A DNA stretch of 64,000 nucleotides from Streptomyces malaysiensis subsp. samsunensis. GTDB taxonomy: Bacteria > Actinomycetota > Actinomycetes > Streptomycetales > Streptomycetaceae. Shown here piece after piece: positions 16,651-26,600 of the stretch; position 1 is the stretch's first letter; every line of letters starts with the position of its first letter. The stretch is from contig NZ_JANIIC010000042.1 in assembly GCF_024519315.1 (NCBI RefSeq), forward strand, positions 35,854-99,853, in the 5' to 3' direction. Both the position numbers and the translations under genes were made by a program. The notes below the pieces were generated by a model. The model was not told the DNA's origin. It did no database searches and was given only the letters and a program-made list of their open reading frames with translations.

Positions 16651-17514
16651 TCAGGGCTTGTGGGCCACGCCCGCCCAGAACGACACCTCGGCGTCGGTCA
16701 CATCGCCGGTCTCCACATGGGAGTCCCTTTCGGCCAGGTCGGTCCGCCAGCGGTGCGGCACCTCAAGGCCCGGTTCGACCAGCTCCAGATCGGTGAAGAA
16801 GCGCTCCACCTCGTCCTTGGTGCGGATTTTCCCCTGGATGCCGCCGCTGTGGTAGACCTGCACGGTCTTCTGGGTGGCCTCGGGGTCGAAGTCCGGGGTG
16901 ATATGGCTCAGCACCAGATAGGAGCCGGGGGCGAGCGCGTCGACCAGCCGCCGGACGAGGTCGTACGGGCCCCAGTCGTCGGGGACGAAGTGCAGCAGCG
17001 AGACCAGGCTCAGCGCGACCGGCTGGGACAGGTCCAGCACCTCGGTGAGGTCGGGCGAGGCGAGGATCGTCTCGGGCTCGGTGATGTCCCCGTGCACATA
17101 GGCGGTGCGGCCCTCGGGGCGGCTCTTGAGCAGGGCCTGGGCGTGGGCGAGGACGATGGGGTCGTTGTCCACGTAGACGATCCGGGACTCCGGGGCGATC
17201 CCCTGGGCCACCTCGTGCAGATTCGGCCGGGTGGGAATGCCGGTGCCGATGTCGAGGAACTGGCGGATGCCCCGTTCGGCGGCGAGGAACCGGATCGCGC
17301 GGTGCATCCAGGCCCGGTTGGTCCGGGCGGCGATCATGACACCCGGCCACAGGGTGAGGACCTTGGCGGCGGCCTCACGGTCGGCGACGTAGTTGTCCTT
17401 GCCGCCCAGGAAGTAGTCGTACATCCGGGCGCTGTGCGGTCGCCCCTGGTTGAGGGGGGTGTTGGGGGGCTCCGGCCCGCTTCCGGTCTGGGATGCTACC
17501 CCTTGCGCGGTCAC
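16651..17514 (-). CDS. DUF574-type SAM-dependent methyltransferase
   Basis: This 287-residue protein belongs to a family common in actinomycetes (DUF574, SAM methyltransferase fold). It has ARMYDYFLGGKDNYVADREAA, a family hallmark. The SAM-binding glycine motif is FLDIGTGIPT, the acidic end of strand 2 is VYVDNDPIV, and SLLHFVPDDWGP follows. GTG 17514 was chosen because GGAGGAG lies 8 nt upstream; the frame stays open to 18549 but that part is an antisense artefact of other genes. It lies beyond the likely terminator of the peptide operon, with its own leader hairpin, so it may be a neighbour rather than a tailoring enzyme. The substrate is unknown. Confidence 0.82.
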   Translation of the reverse strand: MTAQGVASQTGSGPEPPNTPLNQGRPHSARMYDYFLGGKDNYVADREAAAKVLTLWPGVMIAARTNRAWMHRAIRFLAAERGIRQFLDIGTGIPTRPNLHEVAQGIAPESRIVYVDNDPIVLAHAQALLKSRPEGRTAYVHGDITEPETILASPDLTEVLDLSQPVALSLVSLLHFVPDDWGPYDLVRRLVDALAPGSYLVLSHITPDFDPEATQKTVQVYHSGGIQGKIRTKDEVERFFTDLELVEPGLEVPHRWRTDLAERDSHVETGDVTDAEVSFWAGVAHKP

Positions 17515-17536
17515 GTGGTGTTCTCCTCCGTATCCG

Positions 17537-17554
17537 GGCGCGATCCCTCGCGCC
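17537..17554 (-). promoter_or_regulatory. Hairpin in the leader of the methyltransferase gene
   Basis: GGCGCGA and TCGCGCC pair perfectly over 7 bp with a TCCC loop, directly upstream of the GGAGGAG ribosome binding site. It may tune translation or mRNA stability. Confidence 0.4.
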
Positions 17555-17617
17555 GCGGCCGACTGGTTCCATGGATGGTAACCGCGTGATCGTACGAGGA
17601 AGTTGAGGGGCCCGGAA

Positions 17618-17645
17618 GCGGCCGGCGCCCCCACGCGCCGGCCGC
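17618..17645 (-). terminator. Strong hairpin ending the NRPS operon after mbtH
   Basis: GCGGCCGGCGC (17618-17628) and GCGCCGGCCGC (17635-17645) form a perfect 11-bp stem with a 6-nt loop, beginning 20 bp after the mbtH stop in the direction of transcription. It is the strongest hairpin noticed in the window and fits a factor-independent terminator without a T-tract. Confidence 0.65.
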
Positions 17646-17665
17646 ACCCGCTGCCACGGCTCCGG

Positions 17666-17869
17666 TCAGGAGGCCACGTTGTCCATGCGTTCGCGCAGGC
17701 TGCGCGGGCGCATATCGGTCCACACCTCGTCGACGTACGCGGAGCACTCGTCCTTGGTGCCCTCCTTGCCGACGGGGTGCCAGCCCTCGGGCACCTCGAG
17801 GTCGGCCGGCCACAGCGAGTACTGGTCCTCGTCGTTGCGCAGCACCTGGTAGCGGGCGTTGTCGTCCAT
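17666..17869 (-). CDS. MbtH-family NRPS accessory protein
   Basis: This 67-residue protein binds and stabilises or activates NRPS adenylation domains. Family features are NDEDQYSLWP near the start, VPEGWHPVG, and WTDMRPRSLRE near the end (the conserved Ser-Leu-Trp-Pro and the Trp-Thr-Asp-Met-Arg-Pro block). AGGAGAG lies 8 nt before ATG 17869. It is the last gene before a strong hairpin and follows the exporter gene by 79 bp, so it belongs to the NRPS transcription unit. It may serve all ten adenylation domains. Confidence 0.93.
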   Translation of the reverse strand: MDDNARYQVLRNDEDQYSLWPADLEVPEGWHPVGKEGTKDECSAYVDEVWTDMRPRSLRERMDNVAS

Positions 17870-17948
17870 GGTCGGTCTCTCCTGTCGAGGATCGGGCGTA
17901 GTGGTGATATCGGTGATGGTCGGTGAAGTGGATGGATATGGATGACGG

Positions 17949-19205
17949 TCAGTCGGCCGTGGCGGGCCGCCCGGTCTCGTGGCGCCGGGACAGCGTGCGC
18001 AGGGTCGGGCTGAGAGTGGCCAGGACGGCCGCGGCGGCCATCCCCGCCGAGCAGAGCAGGAGCGCCCGGTCGCCCGGCAGGGCCTGGGCGAGCGACCCGC
18101 CCAGCGCGGGACCGGCCGCGCTCGCGGCACCGCAGGCCAGAACGAGGGTGCTGGTGAGCCTGCCGCGCAACTCGTCCGGGGTGCGCAGCAGTTGCTCGGT
18201 CATGATCGCTGTGTTCGCCGTCGGCGGGAACAGCGCGATCAGGGCGAACAGCACCCCGATGAGATAGCCGCTGTCCATCAGCACGGTGACCGGGGCCAGC
18301 ACGGCCAGGGCCCAGAACACCGCGATGATGCCGCCGTACGGGCCCAGCCGCCGGTGCAGTACGGGCGCCACCAGCGCGCCGAGCACCCCGCCCACCCCGA
18401 GCATGGCCGCCATTACACCGACCTCGCCGGAGGGCACCCCCCGGGACTCGGCGAGCACGATGACGACGAGGTAGTAGGCGCTGAAGAACAGGTTGAGCAC
18501 CACCGCGCACACCACCGTGACCCGGATCCGGCGCTCCCGCCACACCCACCGCAGCCCGGCCAGCGCCTCACGGCCCAGCGGGCCCGCACCGCCCGTGGGC
18601 CGCTCGCGCCGGGGCAGCCTGACGAAGAGCAGCACGACGAAGGAGAGCGTGTGTGTCACGGCGTCCACCAGGAAGGGGACGAACCGCCCCACGGCGAACA
18701 GGAATCCGCCGGTCGCGGTGCCCGCCAGCTGCCCCATCGAGGCACGTGCGGTGTTCATCGCCACCGCCGTGGGCAGATGCTCGTCCGCCACCAGGGCCGG
18801 CAGCGACGCGCTCTCCGCCGGTTCGAAGAGCGCCGCGCTCGCCCCGAACACCGCCGCCACGGCCACCATGTGCCAGACGGTGGCCGCACCGGCCCACACG
18901 GCCGCCACCAGGCTGATGGCGGAGACCGCCTGGGCCGCCTCACAGCCCAGCATGATGGCCTTGCGGTCATAGCGGTCCACCAGGACACCCGCCGGGAGCC
19001 CGGCCACCATCTGCGCGGCGGCGATGGTGCCCATGACCAGACCGGAGGCGGCGCCCGAGCCGGTGAGCGCGAGGACCAGCAGCGGAAACGCGATCAGCGC
19101 CGAGTGGAAGCCGAACTCCGAGAGCGCCTGACCGCCCCACAGCAGCCGGTAGTCCCGGTTGCGCGACAGGGGAACCGGCGGGGGCACCGGCGGGGCCGCG
19201 GTCAT
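17949..19205 (-). CDS. MFS transporter, likely peptide exporter
   Basis: This is a 418-residue inner-membrane transporter of the MFS_3/EntS-like type with about twelve hydrophobic helices. The loop-2 signature is seen in GVLVDRYDRKAIML, and long transmembrane stretches include AYYLVVIVLAES and GVLGALVAPVL. Its ATG overlaps the stop of the second NRPS gene (ATGA), so it is translationally coupled to the assembly line and is best read as the product exporter and possible self-resistance determinant. The frame is open much further upstream but only as antisense to NRPS sequence. Confidence 0.87.
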   Translation of the reverse strand: MTAAPPVPPPVPLSRNRDYRLLWGGQALSEFGFHSALIAFPLLVLALTGSGAASGLVMGTIAAAQMVAGLPAGVLVDRYDRKAIMLGCEAAQAVSAISLVAAVWAGAATVWHMVAVAAVFGASAALFEPAESASLPALVADEHLPTAVAMNTARASMGQLAGTATGGFLFAVGRFVPFLVDAVTHTLSFVVLLFVRLPRRERPTGGAGPLGREALAGLRWVWRERRIRVTVVCAVVLNLFFSAYYLVVIVLAESRGVPSGEVGVMAAMLGVGGVLGALVAPVLHRRLGPYGGIIAVFWALAVLAPVTVLMDSGYLIGVLFALIALFPPTANTAIMTEQLLRTPDELRGRLTSTLVLACGAASAAGPALGGSLAQALPGDRALLLCSAGMAAAAVLATLSPTLRTLSRRHETGRPATAD

Positions 19206-22200
19206 ACGGCGCCCCGGCAGTCCGCGGCGATCCGGCGCAGCGCCTCCGCGAAGTCCCCGGCCACCGACTCCACGGTCCGCCTCTCGTGCACATCGGGGCG
19301 GTAGCGCCAGGTGAAACCGAGCCGGCCGTCCTGCACCGCGCCCACCACCTCCAGCAGATGGGAACCGGCCTCGCGCGGATCGTGGTCCTGGCCGAACGAC
19401 CCGCGCTCGGCGTGGACCAGACCGCCCTGGGACCGCGCCGACCGGGCGTCCCACTGGCCCAGGTAGTTGAACACGATCTGCGGCCCGGCGCCGTCGCGGG
19501 ACAGCCGCTCGCGCAGCGCGGGCGGCCCGAACGTGCGCAGCGCCCCGAAGCCGAAGCCATTGCCGGGTACGGTCCGCAGCCGCCGCCTGACCGACTTGAC
19601 CAGCCCGCGCCAGTCGGCGGGTCCCCCCTCGGGGATGTCCGGCAACTCGAAGGAGACCGGGTACATCGTGGTGAACCAGCCCACCGTACGGGAGAGATCG
19701 ACACCGTCCAGGATGTCCTCGCGCCCATGGCCCTCCAGCTCCACGGAGACCCGCTCCCGGCCGGTCCAGCGGGACAGCGCCAGCGCGAGGGCGGCGAGCA
19801 GCACATCGTTGATGCGGGTGCGATAGGCGGTGGGCGCCGAGCGCAGCAGCGCCTCGGTGTCCCGTTCGTCGAGCGTGACCGGCACCGTACGGATCTCGGC
19901 CCCGGGCGCGGCCACCTGGTGGTCGACCGGCAGTGGCCGGGCGTCGAGGGCCCCGCACCAGTGGTCGGCCTCATGGTCCAGGGCGCCCTCGGCGACATGC
20001 TCCGCGAGCCGCCTCGCCCAGTCGCGGAAGGCGGTGGTCTTGGGGCCGAGGTCCACCGGTTCGCCCCGTACGCCCTGCTGATAGGCGATGTCCAGGTCGT
20101 CCAGCAGGATCCGCCAGGACACCCCGTCGATGACCAGATGGTGCGCGGTCAGGAAGAGGAACGGCCGCCGGGCCTCGCCGAAGCGGAACAGCGCGGCCCG
20201 CAGCAGCGGCCCCCGGCCGAGCCCGAAGTCCGCGTGGAGCGCGTCGGCCGCCTTCTCCATCGCGGCGTCCGCTTCCCTGGCCGGCAGACCGGACAGATCG
20301 TGGCGGTCCAGGACGGCGATGTCGGCCTCCGGCGCCGGGACGTGGCTCCGCCACTGGCCGCCCTCCTCGGTGAACCGGGTGCGCAGCGCGTCATGGTGGA
20401 CCAGGAGCGCGGCCAGCGCCCCCTCCAGCGCCTTCTCGTCCGGCTCCTGGTGCAGCTCCAGCAGCGTGGACTGGTTGAAGTGGTGCGGATTGACGGTGTG
20501 GGTGGCGAAGAACCAGTCCTGGATCGGGGTGAGCGGAAGCGACCCGGTCACCGGCTCCGCACGGCCCTCGTCCCGCTCGGCCGTGGCCACGGTGGCGAGC
20601 GCGGCCACCGACTGATGGGTGAACAGATCCTTGGTGGTCAGCCGCAGCCCGGCCTGGCGGGCCCGGGAGACCACCTGGATGCTGAGGATGGAATCCCCGC
20701 CGAGCTCGAAGAAGTTGTCCGCCACCCCCACCCGTTCCAGACCGAGCACATCGGCCCAGATGTCCGCGATCCGGCGTTCCATCGGGGTGCGCGGGGCGAC
20801 ATGGTCCGCACCGGAGGCGGCGGGTGCCACATCCGGATCGGGCAGGGCCCGGCGGTCGACCTTGCCGTTGGCCGAGAGCGGAAGGGCGTCCAGGGTGGCG
20901 AAGGCCGACGGCACCATATGGGACGGAAGGGTCCGCCCCAGGGCGTCGCGCAGCGAGGCGGCGGTCGGCGAGGCGCCCGGCGCCGGGACGACATAGCCCA
21001 CCAGCCGCTTCCCACCGGAGGGCTGCTCGGGGGTCGGGGCGGTCTCCCGTACGGCGACCACCGCCTCCCGCACCTCCGGGCTGCGCCGCAGCGCGCTCTC
21101 CACCTCGCCCGGTTCGATCCGGAAGCCCCGCACCTTGACCTGGTCATCGGCCCGGCCCAGGAACCTCAGCGCACCCTCGCCGGTCCACCGCACCACATCG
21201 CCGGTGCGGTACATCCGGCCGCCCGCCGGGCCGAACGGATCGGCCACGAACCGTGCGGCGGTCAGCCCCGGACGGCCCAGATAGCCCCGCGCCAGGCCCG
21301 CGCCCGCCACATACAGCTCCCCGGCCACGCCCACCGGCACCGGGCGCAGCGCCTCGTCCAGCACATAGACCCGGGTGTTCGGGATCGGCCGGCCGATCGG
21401 CGGGGCCCCCGACCCCGCCGTCAGCGGTTCGGACCAGGTGCTCACCACCGTGGCCTCCGTCGGGCCGTACGAGTTGACCATCCGCCGGCCCGGCGCCCAG
21501 CGGTCCACCAGTCCGGCGGAGCAGGCGTCGCCGCCGACGATCAGGGTCCGCAGATCCGGCAGCCCCGCCCGCCACGCCGCCTCCGGCACGGTGGCCAGCG
21601 CGGCCGGGGGGATCAGCGCATGGGTGATCCGCTGCCCGTCGAGCACCTCGGCCAGCCGCTCGCCCAGCAACGGCCCCTCGTCACCGATCACCAGCGCCGC
21701 GCCACGGGGCAGCGAGACGCACAGCTCCAGAACGGAGGCGTCGAAGCTGGGGGAGGAGAACTGGAGCACCCGGTCCCCGGCCCGCACGCCGTAGTGTTCG
21801 ACCGCGGCCGCCGAGAAACCGGCCAGCCCCGCATGGGTGACCACGACCGCCTTGGGCACACCGGTGGAACCGGAGGTGTAGATGACATACGCCGGATGGT
21901 CCGGTGTCAGCCCACGGCCGGGCGGTGGCCCGGCCGGGCCGTCCTCGGCCCAGACCGAGACCGCGTCGTCGAGCACCACCGAGGGCGCGGCGTCCCGCAG
22001 CATGAACGCCACCCGCTCCTTCGGATAGCCGGGGTCCACCGGCAGGAACGCGCCACCCGCCTTCACCACGGCCAGCTGCGCCACCAGCATCTCCACCGAA
22101 CGCGGCAGCACCAGCGCCACCAGGCGCTCCGGTCCCACGCCCAGGCCGATCAGCCGGTGCGCCAGCCGGTTCGCGGCCACCTCCAGTTCGGCGAAGGTGA

Positions 22201-23689
22201 GATCGCCCTTTCCGTACCGCACGGCCGTGGCGTCCGGGGAGACGGCCACCTGCCGCTCGAACAGCTCGCGCAGCGTGGCGCGCTCCACCTCCCGCCCGGT
22301 GTCGTTCCACTCGACCAGGGTGCGCCGCAGCTCGGCCGGGGTGGTCAGCGGCAGCGCGCCCACCGCCCGCTCCGGATCCTCGGCGATCCCGGCGAGCAGC
22401 GCCCGCAGGGCCGTGCCCATCCGCTGCACGGTCGGGGCGTCGAACAGATCGGTGCTGTAGCCGATCAGCCCGCGCAGCACACCTCCCTCTGCCTCGGCGA
22501 ACTCGAAGGTGAGGTCGAAGGCGGCCGTCCCCGTATCGAGCTCCACGTCCGCCAGCTCCAGACCGGGCAGCTCGAGCGTCCGGCCCGGCGCGTTCTGGAG
22601 CACCACCATCGCCTGGAACAGCGGTGTCCGGCTGGTGTCCCGGGGCGGCCGCACCTCGTCCACCACCCGCTCGAACGGCACCGCCTGATGGGCGAAGGCG
22701 TCCAGGACGGTGCCGCGCACCTCGGCCAGGAAGTCGCCGAAACGGGCGCGCGGATCGACCGTGGAGCGCAGCACCAGGGTGTTGACGAAGAACCCGATCA
22801 GCCGCTGCACCTCGGCGCGCTCCCGCCCCGAGGTGACGGTGCCGACCGCGATGTCCCGTCCGCCCGAAAGCCGGGCGAGCAGGATCTGGGACGCCGCCAC
22901 CAGCGTCATGAACAGCGTGGTTCCCCGCGCCCGCCCGAACTCCTCGAGGCGCAGGCTCACCTCGGCGGGCACGGTGAACTCCACGGTGGCGCCGTACTTC
23001 GTCCGCACCTCGGGGCGGGGTCGGTCGGTGGGCACCTCCAGCGGCGGGACTTCGGCCAACTGGCGTGTCCAGTAGGCCAGTTCCTCCTCCGCGCGGGGTG
23101 CGGTGAGTTCGGCCCGCTGCCAGGCGGCGAAGTCCGCGTAGTGCACCGGGAGCGGGGGCAGCGCCGCGGGCTCACCGCTCAGCGCCGCCCGGTACAGATC
23201 CCCTAGATCGCCGGTGAGCACACCGGTGGACCAGCCGTCCGTGATGATGTGATGCAGCGTCAGGCTCAGTATGTGCTCCTGGGCGCCGAGCCGGATCAGA
23301 CCGGTCCGCAGCAGCGGGCCACGTCGCAGGTCGAACGGGCGCGCCCGTTCGTACTCCAGCAGCTCCGCCAGCTCCATCTCCCGCTCGTCGGTGGGCAGAT
23401 GGGACAGGTCGTACGGGTCGAGCCGGATCTCCCACGGGTCGTGGACGATCTGCACCCCGCGGCCGTCCACCGCGTCGAAGGTGGTCCGCAGCGACTCATG
23501 GCGGGCCACCAGCGCGGTCAGCGCCGCGCCGAGCGCGTCCACATCGAGGGCTCCCCGCATCCGCAGCGCCAGCGGGGTGATGTACTCGGCGCTGTCCGGT
23601 GCGAAGGAGTCCAGGAACCACAGACGTTGCTGCGGATACGACAGCGGCAGCTCGCCGTCCCGGGGCACCGGTGTGATCGGGGCCGGCCG
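19202..23689 (-). other. NRPS module 10: C-A-T-E (terminal)
   Basis: The C domain is LCL type (LPLSYPQQRLWFL, LHHIITDGWS), matching module 9, which lacks E. A-domain specificity residues aligned by eye to GrsA PheA read D-A-L-L-I-G-S-V-V-K, the same as module 1 and near module 5. They remotely resemble Tyr-type codes such as DALVTGAVVK, so a hydrophobic or aromatic residue is a weak guess. The carrier serine is at base 20691 (LGGDSILSIQ, an epimerase-associated carrier type). The E domain has AHHLVIDGVSW, LEGHGRE and FNYLGQWD and runs to the protein end. The chain would be released as a D-configured C-terminus. Confidence 0.85.
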
Positions 23690-26600
23690 GTCCCCGGCGC
23701 GGCCGTCCTTGCCGTCGAGCGCCTCGGCCAGGGCGGCGAGGGTCGGATGGGTGAACACCAGACGGGGCGAGGGCTCCACTTCGAGCACCTCGCGCAGCCG
23801 TGAGGTGAGCCGGAGGGAGAGGATCGAGTCGCCGCCGAGCTCGAAGAAGCTGTCCCCGGCGCCGACGCGTTCCACCTCCAGCACCTCGGCCCAGACCGCC
23901 GCCACGGCCTGTTCGAGCCCCTCGCGCGGTGCGCGGTAGGGCGTGCGGCGGATCTCCGGGCCCGGGGCGGGCAGCGCCGCCCGGTCCAGCTTCCCGGTGG
24001 GGCCGAGCGGCAGCGCGTCCAGCGGGACGACGGCCGACGGCACCATGTAGTCCGGGAGCCGCTCCGCCGCGTACGCCCGCAGCCGGGCGCCGTCCACCGC
24101 GGCGTCGCCACCGGCCACCACATAGGCCACCAGCCGCTTCCCGCCCGGCCCGTACTCCCGGGCCACCACCGCGACATCCGCCACCTCCGGATGGCCGGCC
24201 AGCACCCCCTCCACCTCGCCCGGTTCGATCCGGAAGCCACGGATTTTGATCTGGTCATCGGCGCGGCCGGCGAACTCCACCGTGCCGTCCGGCCGTCGGC
24301 GCGCCAGATCGCCGGTGCGGTACATCCGCTCCCCGGCGGGTCCGTACGGATCGGGGAGGAACGCCGCGGCGGTCGGACCGGGACGGCCGAGGTAGCCACG
24401 GGCCACCCCCTCCCCCGCGATGAAGAGCTCCCCGACCACACCCGACGGCACGATCCGCAGCGCGGAGTCCAGGACGTGGACCCGCATGTTGTCCAGCGGC
24501 CGGCCGATCGGCACCACCTCGGGCACCTCATCCGCGCGGGACATCGGGAAGGACGTGGCGAAGGTGGTGGTCTCGGTCGGTCCGTAGCCGTCCACCACGG
24601 TCAGCCCGGGGCAGTGTTCCAGCACCCGGCGCACCGAGGCCGCGGGCACCACATCGCCGCCGGTCCACACCTCGCGCAGCCCCGTGAAGCAGTCCGGCGC
24701 GTCCTGAGCCAGCAGCCGGAACAGCCCGGCGGTCAGCCAGAGCCCCGTGACCTCCTGCCCGGCCACCAGCCGGCGCACCGCGGCGGCGTCCAGCTCGCCC
24801 GGTGTCACCACCACCCGGCCACCGCCCAGCAGTGGCACCCACATCTCATAGGTGGCGGCGTCGAACGCCACCGGCGAGTGCATCGGCACCCGTTCGTGCC
24901 CGCCACCGGCGAAGGCGCGGTCGAGGGCGAGCGCCGCCACATCGCGATGGCGCACCCCCACGGCCTTCGGCACACCGGTCGAGCCGGAGGTGAACATCAC
25001 ATACGCCAGCTGGTCCCGGTGCACCGGCACCGCGGGCGCCACCGGCTCGTATTCGCGCGCGGCGGCCACCTCATCCGGTGTCAGCACGACCGTGGCGCCC
25101 GCCTGGTCCAGCAGCGTCCGCCGCCGGTCGCGCGGGGCGCGGGTGTCCACCGGTACGTACACCCCACCGGCCCTGACCACCGCGAGCTGGGCCACGACCA
25201 GCTCCACCGACCGGTCCATGAGCAGCGCCACCCGGTCCTCCGGCCGGAGGCCGGAGCGCAGCAGATGGCCCGCCAACCGCCCTGCCCAGTCGTCGAGTTG
25301 GGCGTAGCCGAGCGAGGTGGCGCCGTCGGTGACGGCGACGGCGTCCGGGGTGCTTCGGACCCGCTCGGCGAACAGCTCGGCCAGCGAGCCCTCCGGAAGC
25401 GGCCGGGCGGTGGCGTTCCACTCCCGTACGGCCCTTCGGCGCTCGGCCTCCGTCAGCAGCGGCAGCTCGTCCAGGGATTGCCCGGCGCCGTCCGCGATCC
25501 CGGTCAGCAGCGTCTCCAGATGGGCCGCCGCCCGCTCCACCGTGGCCGCGTCGAACAGCGCCGGATCGTAGGCGATGTCGAAGCCCAGCCGGTCGCCGAG
25601 ATAGGCGCGCAGACACAGCGGGAAACTCGTGGCGTCCTCGGCCCGCACCTCCAGGACACGGATCCCGGCACCGGCCGCCGACGCCTCGTCGAAGGGGTAG
25701 TTCTCGAACACCACCATGCTGTCGAAGAGCGCCTCACCGGCCGGGAGCGCGCTCAGGGCCTGGATCCGGGGGAGGGCGACGAAGTCGAAGCGGCGGGACT
25801 CGCTCTGCTGCTCCTGAAGCTCCCGCAGCCACTCCACGACCTCACGGCCGCCCTCGGCCACGGCCCGGGTGGGGACCGTGTTGATGAACATGCCGACCAT
25901 CGTCTCCACGCCCGGCAGCCCCTCCGGACGGCCCGAGACGGTGGTGCCGAACACCACATCGCGCGCACCGGAGTACCGCGACAGCAGCAGCGCCCACGCC
26001 CCCTGCACCACCGTGTTGACCGTCAGCCCGCCGCCGCGCGCCGTCTCACGCAGCCGGGCGGACACCTCCTCGGCCAGCTCCAGCCGGGTCAGCGCGGTCG
26101 AGGTGGTGCGGTGCGCCTCCCGGGGCGGCCGGTCGTACGGCAGCGGTGTGCGGATGCCGAACCCCGCCAGCACCTGGCGCCAGTGGCGCTCGGCCCGCTC
26201 CTGGTCCCGTTCGCGCAGCCAGCGCAGGAAGTCCCGGAACGGGCGGCGAGCGGGCGGCTGGGGGGTGCGCCCGGCGACGAGGGCCGCGTAGGTCTCGCAC
26301 ACCTCGGCGAAGATCTGCCCGGTGCTCCAGCCGTCGAGCATCAGATGGTGCGCGGTCCACACCAACATGACCTCGTCATCGGGCAGCCCGGCCACCGCGA
26401 TCCGGCTCAGCGGGGCCGAGGTGAGCTCCATCCCGGCGGCGCGGTCCTCGGCCAGCAGCCGCCGCAGCGCCTCCTCCCGCCCGGACGGCGTCAGCCCCCG
26501 CCAGTCCATGCGCGCGGTGGGCAACTCGGCCCGGCGGTGGACGACCTGGACGGGCTCGGCGAGCCCCTCCCAGCGGACGGAGCTTCGTAGGACCGGCGTA

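Noticed and set aside
17515..18549. Upstream extension of the methyltransferase frame to 18549
   Set aside because: It would cover mbtH and the exporter in another frame; a strong GGAGGAG site at GTG 17514 marks the real start.
19202..20500. Possible C-terminal thioesterase on the second NRPS
   Set aside because: The last 495 residues after carrier serine 6183 are one epimerase domain ending at the stop; no GxSxG hydrolase motif or extra domain is present.
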